From Litoditis marina (Eukaryota; Nematoda; Chromadorea; Rhabditida; Rhabditidae), in NCBI GenBank assembly GCA_964036275.1, contig OZ038435.1, forward strand, positions 29,617,521-29,681,520: a stretch of DNA of 64,000 bases, written 5' to 3'. Made by a program: the position numbers and the translations under genes. Below the pieces are notes generated by a model, which was not told where the DNA came from, did not search any database, and saw only the letters and a list, made by a program, of their open reading frames with translations. The number at the start of each line of letters is the position of its first letter. Position 1 is the first letter of the stretch. Shown here in pieces: positions 23,655-36,678 of this stretch.

Positions 23655-26600
23655 TCTATATATTATAAAGATGGTAGGGGGTTTGCGTTAGTCCAGGGGC
23701 CCTACTCGTATTTCCGCGCGCGTAGCGCGCCATGCCGTATAGACTTTTTGTTCATTTTAAAAATTCCTGTATATAAATATCGTCAGGTCGCGATTCATGT
23801 ATGAATTTTGTAAAAATGTACATGCACGCGTGCACAGTACGTCCAAACGTTGTGCACTTTCCGCCAAAAATTTAAATTTTCGTGTTTCAGGAGTTGTAGT
23901 GGCTGGCATGTTGATTTTTACAAATTGCTGTAATAATAAAAAAGTTTGCCTAAATAGTTTTCAATCGATTGGGCAAAACAATTTTTTTCCAACTTTTGCG
24001 CGGCGCGCGCTGCGCGTGTTTTAAAAAGGTAAACTTTTTGCAAAAAAAACTTGTTTTTTGATTTTCTCAAAAACGGCGAACGAGCTCGGGCTAAAAATTG
24101 TACTGGGTCGTAGAACTTTTTACGGCGGTCATTCTGGAGCAAAAATTTTGGGCCCAGCCGCAACTTTGCGCGCGGCGCGCGCGCGACAAGCGCGATTTTC
24201 AGATCTCAGAGATGAAAAGTCGTGAAAACACAAGCTCTACGGCGACAAAACCGTATTGGGCCACTAAATTCGAATCTATGAAAAAAATTTGCGATTATCA
24301 ATTTTATCGATTTTTAGGGCCCGAAACGTGTTTTTGGCTAAATTGAGCCCCGTTGCACGTTTCTACCAACCGGCGGAATAACTTTGAGGAGCTGGAATTA
24401 GTTTTAAATTATGCGCAAAACTTGGGCGCATCTGAATAGCTGCAAATTTTGCAATTTCTGCATGTGCGCGGCGCGTAATGACGCGTAGATCAAAAAATTT
24501 TCAAAAACGGCAAAAGTCAGACTTGTCCGATTGGGCTGAAATTTGGAACATGTATAGATTCAGCCAGTCCGCATCTTTGCTGAAAATTTCAGAAAATTTC
24601 GTAAAGTTGCGCGCGCACGCTGTAACGTTGAAATTTCAAAGTAGGTCAAATTTTTTTTGACCTACATCATTTTGTTCGTCTTGTTTTGAAATGTTGCGCT
24701 GTGCAAAAAAGAAAAAAAAAGTTGACCAAAAATTTTTCACACCGCCTTGCCGAAAGTCGTGTTTTGATAATGGTTACGCGCCGGCGCACACCGCGCGCTT
24801 TTGAGTTTTTTCTTTAATTCATTGTTGAATCGAATAGAGATTTTCCCAAGGAATTCGAAAATGTACGCCTCATTGCATGACAATGATTTTAAACCATGTT
24901 TCTACTGGTTTTCCTGAAAAGTTGAAAATTTTTCAATTTTGGCGGTTTTGATCTACCTGTGAGGTCGTAAGTTGAGCTTTGATCGCAGTTTTCTGATAGA
25001 ATGTAGAGAATTTCACTACGATCAGTTTGACATCTCACAATCATCAGTCGGTTCACACAAAACTGAACAAGAGCCGTCAGAAGGTCGATTTTGGACATTG
25101 ACTTTTTCAACCAGCCATCTGGCAGCCTAATGATCTATATCGACAGGTAGAGCTTGAAGAGTAGATCATTTTCGTAAAAAAAACTTTCTCCTATCTTCAA
25201 CAATGAGCTAGCAAGAGGTCAACGCGCGCCGCGACCCCCGGAGCCCGACCATATACCGGCGAGCTGACCCTTGGGAGCCGGAAACAGGATAGCATAGCGG
25301 TTGCGTGTTTGATTGCAGTCTGAGGACGCGGGTTCGATCCCGCCTGAAGACAGTAGTCAAGCGCCGGTTTTGCAAAAGTTTCTCATTTTTTGCACTATTA
25401 TTTTATGATTATATGTACAAAAGTGAACTTCTTAGTAAAGTTTACAAGTTTCTAATGTTATTTACAACTTTTTTTTTCAAGAAAACTCAAATTCCGGCCA
25501 AATTCGGAGGTTTGGCCTCTGGTTTGGAGGAATTTTCAGGCGAATGATCTGAAAATAGAGTGGTTATAGGGTAACTCGATACGCTGAACAATTCTAGACT
25601 AATTTCAAAACACGTGCTATCACGTGAAACACGTGAGATGCTTTTTTGTGGGCAGAATCCGACATTTTTTTGAAGCTTGAATTAAAAGTTGTGTTGTTGG
25701 TGGACGGCCGTGTGGGTTTATGGGTGAAGATATATGGATGAAAGTTGTTTCTCTTCCTAGAGAAATTTACGGGCTTTCTAATAATGTATTGTGTGAAGAA
25801 TTTCGTATACTCAATTTTTCACAAAAAGTTGTGAACCACAGTTGGCGGGGTCAAATTCACTGAGGACGACATTTTGAGTCGGGGTCAATTAGTAAACTGG
25901 TTCAAAATGATGGTAGGCGGCTGAAAGTTGATAACCTGGTATTTGAAGTATCTATGGACCTATTCGGAAAGTTTTGTGATGATATCTCCAAAACTACCAA
26001 AAAAGTGTGGTTTTTAAGCAACGGTTTTGGTACTTTTTGGGGGTGGCTAAACTTGAAAAACGGCACAAACACAGTGATTTGATGCGGAAACTAGTAGTAC
26101 AGGGTTTTTAACTATGGCGATTATGAATAGCAACATTAAAATGTTATTGGGTGGCTGCAATTACACGTAAACGTGGCTGGCTGTCTCAAAGGGTGGCACC
26201 AAAGAGGTGGGTGTCAGTTATCGGACCAGCTCAACATCATTTTCAGAACTCGAGACATGGTTTTTCGGAATCAGCGTTCAATTCTGAAACGAATAATTGT
26301 TGAGTTGAACGATTTCCACGTATTTCACGTTTTTCTGAACTTTGACCCAGCATCTCAAAATGTGGATTTTTGTCATTTTGAGACATCTCGTTGGAAGGTT
26401 AAAAATTGACAGAAAGTTCTGAAACTTGGAACATGTGTAGGTAAGAGCAGTACTAGTGCACACTGAGAAAATAATGTGCATATCACAAAAATTGATCGAG
26501 ATATGCAAGTCGAAAATATCGATTTTTTCATTTTCTGATGGCTGGTATGGGGTGAAAATGGGAAAAAAATATTTTTTTCCAAAACATAATAAAACAGTGT

Positions 26601-27366
26601 AATCAACCACGTAGAATCCGAATATCAATGTCAGAATGCCAAAAACGTCAGTTTACACGTGTCAAATGGGAAAGATGTGCCCTCTCCTCTCTATAAAGCT
26701 GGTAAGGGGGTTTCGTTGGTTTTTTCGGAACGGGTGTCTTAACATGCACCTTGTTAGCGCAGTTGTGAACGGATTAGTCTGATTTTTGCAACAAATGTTG
26801 CGCAAAGCTGTGACTGCGAGAAAACGTTCGAAGTTTGTCAATATCTAATTTGCGCGGCGCGCAGCGACGCGTTTCCTCGGGCGCAGGCCAGCCATAATCC
26901 TAGAAAAGCGCATTTCACATATGCTACTGGCTCGTTTGCATCATTTTTACTAGGCAAAAAGGCTTAGGCTTAGCCTAGCCATCATTCCTAGAAAAGCTCG
27001 CTTTACTGCGGTTACTTACTCATCTTTTCTGGCCACGCAGTGGCCTTTTTTGCTGTTTTGCCGCGCAGCGATGCCCTTTCCCTACATTATCTCCGGCCGC
27101 GCAGCGGCCTTTTTTCAATCTTGCCGCGCAGCGATGCCCACTAGTAAACCGGGTTGACCAGCTCCAAATTATTGACAGCCGCGCCGCGGCTGCCTCAATA
27201 ATCGATAATGACGTGCGCTGCGCGCACGCTCATTAGGCGCGGCGGGCGCGCCGGCGGCACTAAATTGACTATAACTTGGCTCAAAATGGTCGGATTTTGA
27301 AAAACTTTTTTTTAAATAAAAAAGGGGAACCGTGGTGAATAGTTTACAAAAATCATTTATCGCTAG
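23655..27366 (+). mobile_element. Non-autonomous Helitron-like element, copy 1 of a tandem pair
   Basis: Starts TCTATATATTATAAAGATGG and ends CATTTATCGCTAG, matching the 5' TC and 3' CTAG of Helitrons. Unit 1 keeps the uninterrupted target, ACTT|TCAAATATAAATCG, so the insertion is exact and has no target duplication, as expected for rolling-circle transposition. The target dinucleotide is T-T, not the canonical A-T. No Rep/helicase reading frame is present; short ORFs of 60-110 codons look random. The interior is rich in GCGCGC motifs and TGGGCTGAAATTTGGAACAT. A second 5'-like end (TCTCTATAAAGCTGGTAAGG) occurs inside at 26688. No strong hairpin was seen just before the CTAG. Confidence 0.75.
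25283..25352 (+). other. tRNA-like sequence inside Helitron copy 1
   Basis: Contains box A-like TAGCATAGCGGTTGCG and box B GGTTCGATCCC at tRNA-like spacing. The cloverleaf is poor: the T stem only works with a 6-base loop and the anticodon arm is weak. It may be an old captured tRNA or SINE head. The second element keeps it at about 28993-29062. Confidence 0.4.
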
Positions 27367-30300
27367 TCTTTATTTTATAAAGGCGGACGGGGGTTTTGAC
27401 ATGATTTTTCACCCTTGCTGTATTTCCGCGCGCGTAGCGCGCCATGCCGTATAGACTTTTTGTTCATTTTAAAAATTCCTGTATATAAATATCGTCAGGT
27501 CGCGATTCATGTATGAATTTTGTAAAAATGTACATGAACGCGTGCACAGTACGTCCAAACGTCGTGCACTTTTCGCTAAAAATTTAAATTTTCGTGTTTC
27601 AGGAGTTGTAGTGGCTGGCATGTTGATTTTTACAAATCGCTGTAATAATAAAAAAGTTTGCCTAAATAGTTTCCAATCGATTGGGCAATGAATTTTTTTT
27701 TCAAATTCTGCGCGGAGCGCGCTGCGCGTGTTTTAAAAAGGTAAACTTTTTGCAAAAAAAACTTGTTTTTTGATTTTCTCAAAAACAGCGAATGATCTCG
27801 TGCTGAAAAGTATACTGGGTCGTAGAACTTTTGACGGCGGTCATTCTGAAGCAGAAATTTTTGGTCCAGCCGCAACTTTGCGCGCGGCGCGCGCGCGACA
27901 AGCGCGATTTTCAGATCTCAGAGATGAAAAGTCGTGAAAACACAAGCTCTACGGCGACAGAACCGTATTAGGCCACTGAATTCGAATCTTCAAGAACATT
28001 TTGAGATTATTGATTTTATCGATTTTTAGGGCCCGAAACGGGTTTTTGGCTAAATTGAGCCCCGTTGCACGCTTCTACCGACCGGCGGAATGAATGTGAG
28101 GAGCTAAAATTGGTTTCAAATTGTGCGCAAAACTTGGGCGCATCTGAATAGTTGTGAATTTTGCAATTTCTGCATGCGCGCGGCGCGTAATGACGCGTAG
28201 ATCAAAAAAATTTCAAAAACGGCAAAAGTCAGACTTGTCCGATTGGGCTGAAATTTGAAATATGTATAGATTCAGCCAGTCCGCATCTTTGCTGAAATTT
28301 TCGAAAAATTTCGTAAAGTTGCGCGCGCACGCTGTAACGTTGAAATTTCAAAGTAGGTCAAATTTTTTTGACCTACATAATTTTGTTTGTCTTGTTCTGA
28401 AATGTTGCGCTGTGCAAAAAATAAAAAAAAAGTTGACCAAAAATTTTTCACACTGGCTCGCCGAAAGTCGTGTTTTGATAGTGATTACGCGCTGGTGCGC
28501 ACGGCGCGCTTTCGTGTTTTTTTGTTCATTCGTTGTTGAATCGGATAGAGATTTTCCCAAGGAATTCGAAAATGTACGCCTCATTGCATGAAAATGATTT
28601 TAAACCATGTTTCTACTGGTTTTCCTGAAAAGTTGAAAATTTTTCAATTTTGGCGGTTTTGATCTACCTGTGAGGTCGTAAGTTGAGCTTTGATCGCAGT
28701 TTTTCAATAGAATGTAGAGAATTTCACTACGATCAGTTTGACATCTCACAATCATCAGTCGGTTCACACAAAACTGAACAAGAGCCGTCAGAAGGTCGAT
28801 TTTGGACATTGACTTTTTCAACCAGCCATCTGGCAGCCTAATGATCTATATGGACAGGTAGAGCTTGAAGAGTAGATCATTTTCGTGAAAAAAAACTTTC
28901 TCCTATCTTCAACAATGAGCTAGCAAGAGGTCAACGCGCGCCGCGACCTCCGGGGCCCGACCATATACGAGCGAGCTGACCCTCCGGTGCCGGAAACAGG
29001 ATAGCACAGCGATTGCGTGTTTGATTGCAGTCTGAGGACGCGGGTTCGATCCCGCCTGAAGACAGTAGTCAAGCGCCGGTTTTGCAAAATATTCTCATTT
29101 TTTGCATTACTATTTTATGATTATATGTACAAAAGTGAACTTCTTAGTAAAGTTTACAAGTTTGTAATGTTACCTACAACTATTTTTTTCAAGAAAACTC
29201 AAATTCCGGCCAAATTCGGAGGTTTGGCCACTGGTTTGGAGGGAATTTCAAGGGAATGATCTGAAAATGAGGTGATTATAGGGTAACACGATGCGCTGAA
29301 CATTCCTAGACTAATTTCAGGACACGTACTATGACGTGAAACACGTGAAATGCTTTTTTGTGGGCCGTTTTTGAAGCTGAAATAGAAGTTTCATTGGTGG
29401 TGGACGGCCGTGTGGGTTTATGGGTGGGGATATGTGAGTGAAAGTTGTTTCTCCCCCTAGAAAACTTCACGGGCTTTCTAATGATGTATTGTGTGAAAAA
29501 TTTCGTTCGCCCAATTTTTCACAAAAAGTTGTAAACCAAAATCTGCGAGGTCAAATTCACTGATGACGAAATTTAGAGCCGGGGTCAACTAGTAAACTAG
29601 TCCAAAATGATGGTAGGGGGCTGAAAGTTGGTAACCTGGTATCTGAGGTATCTATGGACCAATTCTGAAAGTTGTGTGATGATATCTTCAAAATTGCCAA
29701 AAAACTGTGATTTATAAGCAACGGTTTTGGCACTTTTGTGGGGTGGCTAAACTGGAAAAACTGTCCAAACACAATGTTTTGATGCGGAAACTACTAGAAT
29801 GAAGTTTTCAACTATGGCGATTTCAAATATAAACGCTAAAATGTCACTGGGTGGCTGTAATTACACGTAAACGTGGCAGGCTGGCTCAAAGGGTGGCACC
29901 AAAGTAAACGGTGTCAGCTATCGGACCAGCTCAACATCATTTTCAGAACTCGAGGAACAGTTTTTCGGAATCAGCGCCAAATTCTGAAACGACTAATTGT
30001 TGAGTTTAACGATTTCCACGTATTTCACGTTTTTCTCAACTTCGGCCCAGAATCTAAAAATGTGGATTTTTGTCATTTTGAGGCATCTCGTTGGAAGGTT
30101 AAAAATAGACAGAAAGTTCTGAAATTTGGAACATGTGTAGGTAAGAGCAAGACTAGTGCACACTGAAAAAATAATGTTCTTATCACGAAAATTGATAGAG
30201 ATATACAAGTCGAAAATATAGTTTTTTTCACTTTCTGATGGTTGGTGTGGGGTGAAAATGGGAAAAAAATATTTTTTTCTTAAACATCATAAAACAGTGT

Positions 30301-33300
30301 AATCAACCACGTAGATTCCGAATATCAATGTCAGAATGCCAAAAAAGTCAGTTTACACGTGTGAAATGGGAAAGATGTGCGCTCTCCTCTCTATAAAGGC
30401 TGGTAAGGGGGTTTCGTTGGTTTTTTCGGAAGGGGTGTCTTTACATGCACCTTGTTAGCGCAGTTGTGAACGGATTTGTCTGAATTTTGCAACAAATGTT
30501 GCGTAAAGCTGTGACTACGAAAGAACGTTTAAATTTTGTCAATATCTAATCTGCGCGGCGCGCAGCAACGCGATTTCTCGGGCGCAAGCCAGCCATAATC
30601 CTGGAAAAGCGCATTTCACTTGTGATACTGGCTCGTTTGCATTATTTTTACTAGGCAAAAAGGCTTAGGCTTAGGCCAACCATGTTTCCTAGAAGAGTTC
30701 GTTTCACAACACTCATTCACTCACTCAAAGTGTTCCAAACATCAATTGAAAAAATCAGCCAATTCGGAGTCAAAAAAGTTTTTGCACCATGTGGGGGACC
30801 CTTATGTGAAAAACAGATTTTGGTCAAAATTGAAAAGTTGTAGTTTTACGCTCAAACTTTCAGCATCACTCACTCAAAGTGTTCTAAACAACATTTGCAA
30901 AAATCAGCCGATTCGGAGTCAAAAAAGTTTTTGCACCATGTGGGGGACCCTTATGTGAAAAACAGATTTTGGTCAAAATTGAAAAGTTGTAGTTTTACGC
31001 TCAAACTTTCAGCATCACTCACTCAAAGTGTTCTAAACAACATTTGCAAAAATCAGCCGATTCGGAGTCAAAAAAGTTTTTGCACCATGTGGGGGACCCT
31101 TATGTGAAAAACAGATTTTGGTCAAAATTGAAAAGTTGTAGTTTTACGCTCAAACTTTTAGCATCACTCACTCAAAGTGTTTTAAACAACATTTGCAAAA
31201 ATCAGCCGATTCGGAGTCAAAAAAGTTATTGCACCATGTGGGGGACCCTTATGTGAAAAACAGATTTTGGTCAAAATTGAAAAGTTGTAGTTTTACGCTT
31301 AAACTTTCAGCATCACTCACTCAAAGTGTTCTAAACAACATTTGCAAAAATCAGCCGATTCGGAGTCAAAAAAGTTTTTGCACCATGTGGGGGACCCTTA
31401 TGTGAAAAACAGATTTTGGTCAAAATTGAAAAGTGGTAGTTTTACGCTCAAACTTTCAGCATCACTCACTCAAAGTGTTCTAAACAACATTTGGAAAAAT
31501 CAGCCGATTCGGAGTCAAAAAAGTTTTTGCACCATGTGGGGGACCCTTATGTGAAAAACAGATTTTGGTCAAAATTGAAAAGTTGTAGTTTTACGCTCAA
31601 ACTCTCAGCATCACTCACTCAAAGTGTTCCAAACAACATTTGCAAAAATCAGCCGATTCGGAGTCAAAAAAGTTTTTGCACCATGTGGGGGACCCTTATG
31701 TGAAAAACAGATTTTGGTCAAAATTGAAAAGTTGTAGTTTTACGCTCAAACTTTCAGCATCACTCACTCAAAGTGTTCTAAACAACATTTGCAAAAATCA
31801 GCCAATTCGGAGTCAAAAAAGTTATTGCACCATGTGGGGGACCCTTATGTGAAAAACAGATTTTGGTCAAAATTGAAAAGTTGTAGTTTTACGCTCAAAC
31901 TTTCAGCATCACTAATTCAAAGTGTTCTAAACAACATTTGGAAAAATCAGCCGATTCGGAGTCAAAAAAGTTTTTGCACCATGTGGGGGACCCTTATGTG
32001 AAAAACAGATTTTGGTCAAAATTGAAAAGTTGTAGTTTTACGCTCAAACTTTCAGCATCACTCACTCAAAGTGTTCTAAACAACATTTGCAAAAATCAGC
32101 CGATTCGGAGTCAAAAAAGTTTTTGCACCATGTGGGGGACCCTTATGTGAAAAACAGATTTTGATCAAAATTGAAAAGTTGTAGTTTTACGCTCAAACTT
32201 TCAGCATCACTCACTCAAAGTGTTCTAAACAACATTTGCAAAAATCAGCCAATTCGGAGTCAAAAAAGTTATTGCACCATGTGGGGGACCCTTATGTGAA
32301 AAACAGATTTTGGTCAAAATTGAAAAGTTGTAGTTTTACGCTCAAACTTTTAGCATCACTCACTCAAAGTGTTCTAAACAACATTTGCAAAAATCAGCCG
32401 ATTCGGAGTCAAAAAAGTTTTTGCACCATGTGGGGGACCCTTATGTGAAAAACAGATTTTGGTCAAAATTGAAAAGTTGTAGTTTTACGCTCAAACTTTC
32501 AGCATCACTCACTCAAAGTGTTCTAAACAACATTTGAAAGAATCAGCCGATTCGGAATCAAAAAAGTTATTGCACCATGTGGGGGACCCTTATGTGAAAA
32601 ACAGATTTTGGTCAAAATTGAAAAGTTGTAGTTTTACGCTCAAACTTTTAGCATCACTCACTCAAAGTGTTCTAAACAACATTTGCAAAAATCAGCCGAT
32701 TCGGAGTCAAAAAAGTTTTTGCACCATGTGGGGGACCCTTATGTGAAAAACAGATTTTGGTCAAAATTGAAAAGTTGTAGTTTTACGCTCAAACTTTCAG
32801 CATCACTCACTCAAAGTGTTCTAAACAACATTTGCAAAAATCAGCCAATTCGGAGTCAAAAAAGTTTTTGCACCATGTGGGGGATTTTGGTCAAAATTGA
32901 AAAGTTGTAGTTTTACGCTCAAACTTTCAGCATCACTCATTCAGAGTGTTCTAAACAACATTTGAGAGAATCAGCCGATTCGGAATCAAAAAAGTTATTG
33001 CACCATGTGGGGGACCCTTATGTGAAAAACAGATTTTGGTCAAAATTGAAAAGTTGTAGTTTTACGCTCAAACTTTCAGCATCACTCACTCAAAGTGTTC
33101 TAAACAACATTTGCAAAAATCAGCCAATTCGAAGTCAAAAAAGTTATTGCACCATGTGGGGGACCCTTATGTGAAAAACAGATTTTGGTCAAAATTGAAA
33201 AGTTGTAGTTTTACGCTCAAACTTTCAGCATCACTCACTCAAAGTGTTCTAAACAACATTTGCAAAAATCAGCCGATTCGGAGTCAAAAAAGTTTTTGCA

Positions 33301-36146
33301 CCATGTGGGGGACCCTTATGTGAAAAACAGATTTTGATCAAAATTGAAAAGTTGTAGTTTTACGCTCAAACTTTCAGCATCACTAATTCAAAGTGTTCTA
33401 AACAACATTTGGAAAAATCAGCCGATTCGGAGTCAAAAAAGTTTTTGCACCATGTGGGGGACCCTTATGTGAAAAACAGATTTTGGTCAAAATTGAAAAG
33501 TTGTAGTTTTACGCTCAAACTTTCAGCATCACTAATTCAAAGTGTTCTAAACAACATTTGAAAGAATCAGCCGATTCGGAATCAAAAAAGTTATTGCACC
33601 ATGTGGGGGACCCTTATGTGAAAAACAGATTTTGGTCAAAATTGAAAAGTTGTAGTTTTACGCTCAAACTTTCAGCATCACTAATTCAAAGTGTTCTAAA
33701 CAACATTTGGAAAAATCAGCCGATTCGGAGTCAAAAAAGTTTTTGCACCATGTGGGGGACCCTTATGTGAAAAACAGATTTTGGTCAAAATTGAAAAGTT
33801 GTAGTTTTACGCTCAAACTTTCAGCATCACTCACTCAAAGTGTTCTAAACAACATTTGCAAAAATCAGCCGATTCGGAGTCAAAAAAGTTTTTGCACCAT
33901 GTGGGGGATTTTGGTCAAAATTGAAAAGTTGTAGTTTTACGCTCAAACTTTCAGCATCACTCATTCAGAGTGTTCTAAACAACATTTGAGAGAATCAGCC
34001 GATTCGGAATCAAAAAAGTTATTGCACCATGTGGGGGACCCTTATGTGAAAAACAGATTTTGGTCAAAATTGAAAAGTTGTAGTTTTACGCTCAAACTTT
34101 CAGCATCACTCACTCAAAGTGTTCTAAACAACATTTGCAAAAATCAGCCAATTCGAAGTCAAAAAAGTTATTGCACCATGTGGGGGACCCTTATGTGAAA
34201 AACAGATTTTGATCAAAATTGAAAAGTTGTAGTTTTACGCTCAAACTTTCAGCATCACTCACTCAAAGTGTTCTAAACAACATTTGCAAAAATCAGCCGA
34301 TTCGGAGTCAAAAAAGTTTTTGCACCATGTGGGGGACCCTTATGTGAAAAACAGATTTTGATCAAAATTGAAAAGTTGTAGTTTTACGCTCAAACTTTCA
34401 GCATCACTCACTCAAAGTGTTCTAAACAACATTTGCAAAAATCAGCCAATTCGGAGTCAAAAAAGTTATTGCACCATGTGGGGGACCCTTATGTGAAAAA
34501 CAGATTTTGGTCAAAATTGAAAAGTTGTAGTTTTACGCTCAAACTTTCAGCATCACTAATTCAAAGTGTTCTAAACAACATTTGAAAGAATCAGCCGATT
34601 CGGAATCAAAAAAGTTATTGCACCATGTGGGGGACCCTTATGTGAAAAACAGATTTTGGTCAAAATTGAAAAGTTGTAGTTTTACGCTCAAACTTTCAGC
34701 ATCACTAATTCAAAGTGTTCTAAACAACATTTGGAAAAATCAGCCGATTCGGAGTCAAAAAAGTTTTTGCACCATGTGGGGGACCCTTATGTGAAAAACA
34801 GATTTTGGTCAAAATTGAAAAGTTGTAGTTTTACGCTCAAACTTTCAGCATCACTCACTCAAAGTGTTCTAAACAACATTTGCAAAAATCAGCCGATTCG
34901 GAGTCAAAAAAGTTTTTGCACCATGTGGGGGACCCTTATGTGAAAAACAGATTTTGGTCAAAATTGAAAAGTTGTAGTTTTACGCTCAAACTTTCAGCAT
35001 CACTCACTCAAAGTGTTCTAAACAACATTTGCAAAAATCAGCCAATTCGGAGTCAAAAAAGTTATTGCACCATGTGGGGGATTTTGGTCAAAATTGAAAA
35101 GTTGTAGTTTTACGCTCAAACTTTCAGCATCACTCATTCAGAGTGTTCTAAACAACATTTGAGAGAATCAGCCGATTCGGAATCAAAAAAGTTATTGCAC
35201 CATGTGGGGGACCCTTATGTGAAAAACAGATTTTGGTCAAAATTGAAAAGTTGTAGTTTTACGCTCAAACTTTCAGCATCACTCACTCAAAGTGTTCTAA
35301 ACAACATTTGCAAAAATCAGCCAATTCGAAGTCAAAAAAGTTATTGCACCATGTGGGGGACCCTTATGTGAAAAACAGATTTTGGTCAAAATTGAAAAGT
35401 TGTAGTTTTACGCTCAAACTTTCAGCATCACTCACTCAAAGTGTTCTAAACAACATTTGCAAAAATCAGCCAATTCGAAGTCAAAAAAGTTATTGCACCA
35501 TGTGGGGGACCCTTATGTGAAAAACAGATTTTGGTCAAAATTGAAAAGTTGTAGTTTTACGCTTAAACTTTCAGCATCACTCACTCAAAGTGTTCTAAAC
35601 AACATTTGCAAAAATCAGCCGATTCGGAGTCAAAAAAGTTATTGCACCATGTGGGGGACCCTTATGTGAAAAACAGATTTTGGTCAAAATTGAAAAGTTG
35701 TAGTTTTACGCTTAAACTTTCAGCATCACTCACTCAAAGTGTTCTAAACAACATTTGCAAAAATCAGCCGATTCGGAGTCAAAAAAGTTTTTGCACCATG
35801 TGGGGGACCCTTATGTGAAAAACAGATTTTGGTCAAAATTGAAAAGTGGTAGTTTTACGCTCAAACTTTCAGCATCACTCACTCTGTTCTAAACAACATT
35901 TGGAAAAATAAGCCTATGTTTGCAGCGATTCGCACTAGTAAATCTGATTGCTCAGCCCAAAACTATTGACAGCCGCGCAGCGGCTGCTTTAATAATCGAT
36001 AATGACGTGCGCGCACGCCTATCAGACGCGGCGGCACTAAAACACCCAGAACTTGGTTCAAAATGATCAGACGTCAGACTTTGAGAAACTTTTTTGTATC
36101 AAAAAGGGCACCGTGGCGAACTAATTACAAAATCATTTATCGCTAG
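27367..36146 (+). mobile_element. Non-autonomous Helitron-like element, copy 2, carrying satellite
   Basis: Begins TCTTTATTTTATAAAGGCGG directly after the CTAG of copy 1 and ends at the same TTTATCGCTAG, followed by host TCAAATATAAATCG. From about 27421 to 30700 it parallels copy 1. The next part is replaced by a 5.2-kb 149-bp satellite, after which the shared 3' end returns (ACTATTGACAGCCGCGCAGC). No transposase gene is visible. Confidence 0.75.
30711..35915 (+). repeat. 149-bp satellite array, about 35 units
   Basis: Near-identical 149-bp monomers containing GATTCGGAGTCAAAAAAG, GCACCATGTGGGGGACCC and GTAGTTTTACGCTCAAAC. Three monomers are 130-bp variants with the same internal deletion after ATGTGGGGGA (about 32880, 33904 and 35078). 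The spacings around these variants are 1024 bp (6x149+130) and 1173 bp (7x149+130), a higher-order pattern. Because 149 is not a multiple of three there is no continuous reading frame; the 70-codon ORFs are not genes. Confidence 0.97.
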
Positions 36147-36303
36147 TCAAATATAAATCGACGTACCTCGTGAAACGTAAAGAAACATCAACAAAATCTG
36201 CTCTTTCCATCGCATTGCATGCGTAGTAAATATAAATAGCACATAGTAAAAATAGGGTGTAACCGTAATTTTTTTCACCTCGTATTGTTTCTCTTTCTTG
36301 TCA

Positions 36304-36678
36304 CTTTCTTCTTTTCCTGAATGCATTGGCAACTTGATCGTTATTATAGCAATAATAATATTTATGATTACAAGTTCGTTTCTTTTCCAGAATGCACTCG
36401 CAACTTTTTTTATAATAACTATATTTATTATCATCAGTATTGTAAATCAGAAATGCATTTCGCAACTTCTTCCTCCATTAATAATAAATACTAATGATTA
36501 CAAGTTCATTTCATTTCCAGAATGCACTCGCAACTTCTTTTTTAAAATAATAATAATTAGTATGGTAAATCTGTCTCTTTTCTAGAGTGCACTCACAACC
36601 TCTTCCTCCATTAATATTAAATACTAATAATATTCATGATTACAAGTTCATTTCATTTCCAGAATGCACTCGCAACTT
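36304..36678 (+). repeat. TTR start-edge array, unit 2
   Basis: Same alternating repeat of acceptor plus ATGCACTCGCAACT as 13078-13452, with a small deletion in one unit near 36490 (ACTAATGATTACAAG). Confidence 0.8.

Noticed and set aside
24098..24346. Rep/helicase remnants in the Helitron-like element
   Set aside because: I looked for HxH Rep and helicase motifs in all frames of 23655-30700 and saw none; the frames are short and unconserved between the two copies.
26278..26628. 116-codon minus-strand frame
   Set aside because: The frame is not maintained in the second Helitron-like copy (shorter, with substitutions at random codon positions), so it is not a gene.
30746..35818. Dozens of overlapping 70-codon reading frames
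   Set aside because: They are the same satellite monomer read repeatedly; the 149-bp period shifts frame each unit and there is no initiation or splice context.
30711..35915. CRISPR-like array of direct repeats
   Set aside because: There are no unique spacers between short repeats; the whole 149-bp monomer is repeated, and the genome is eukaryotic.
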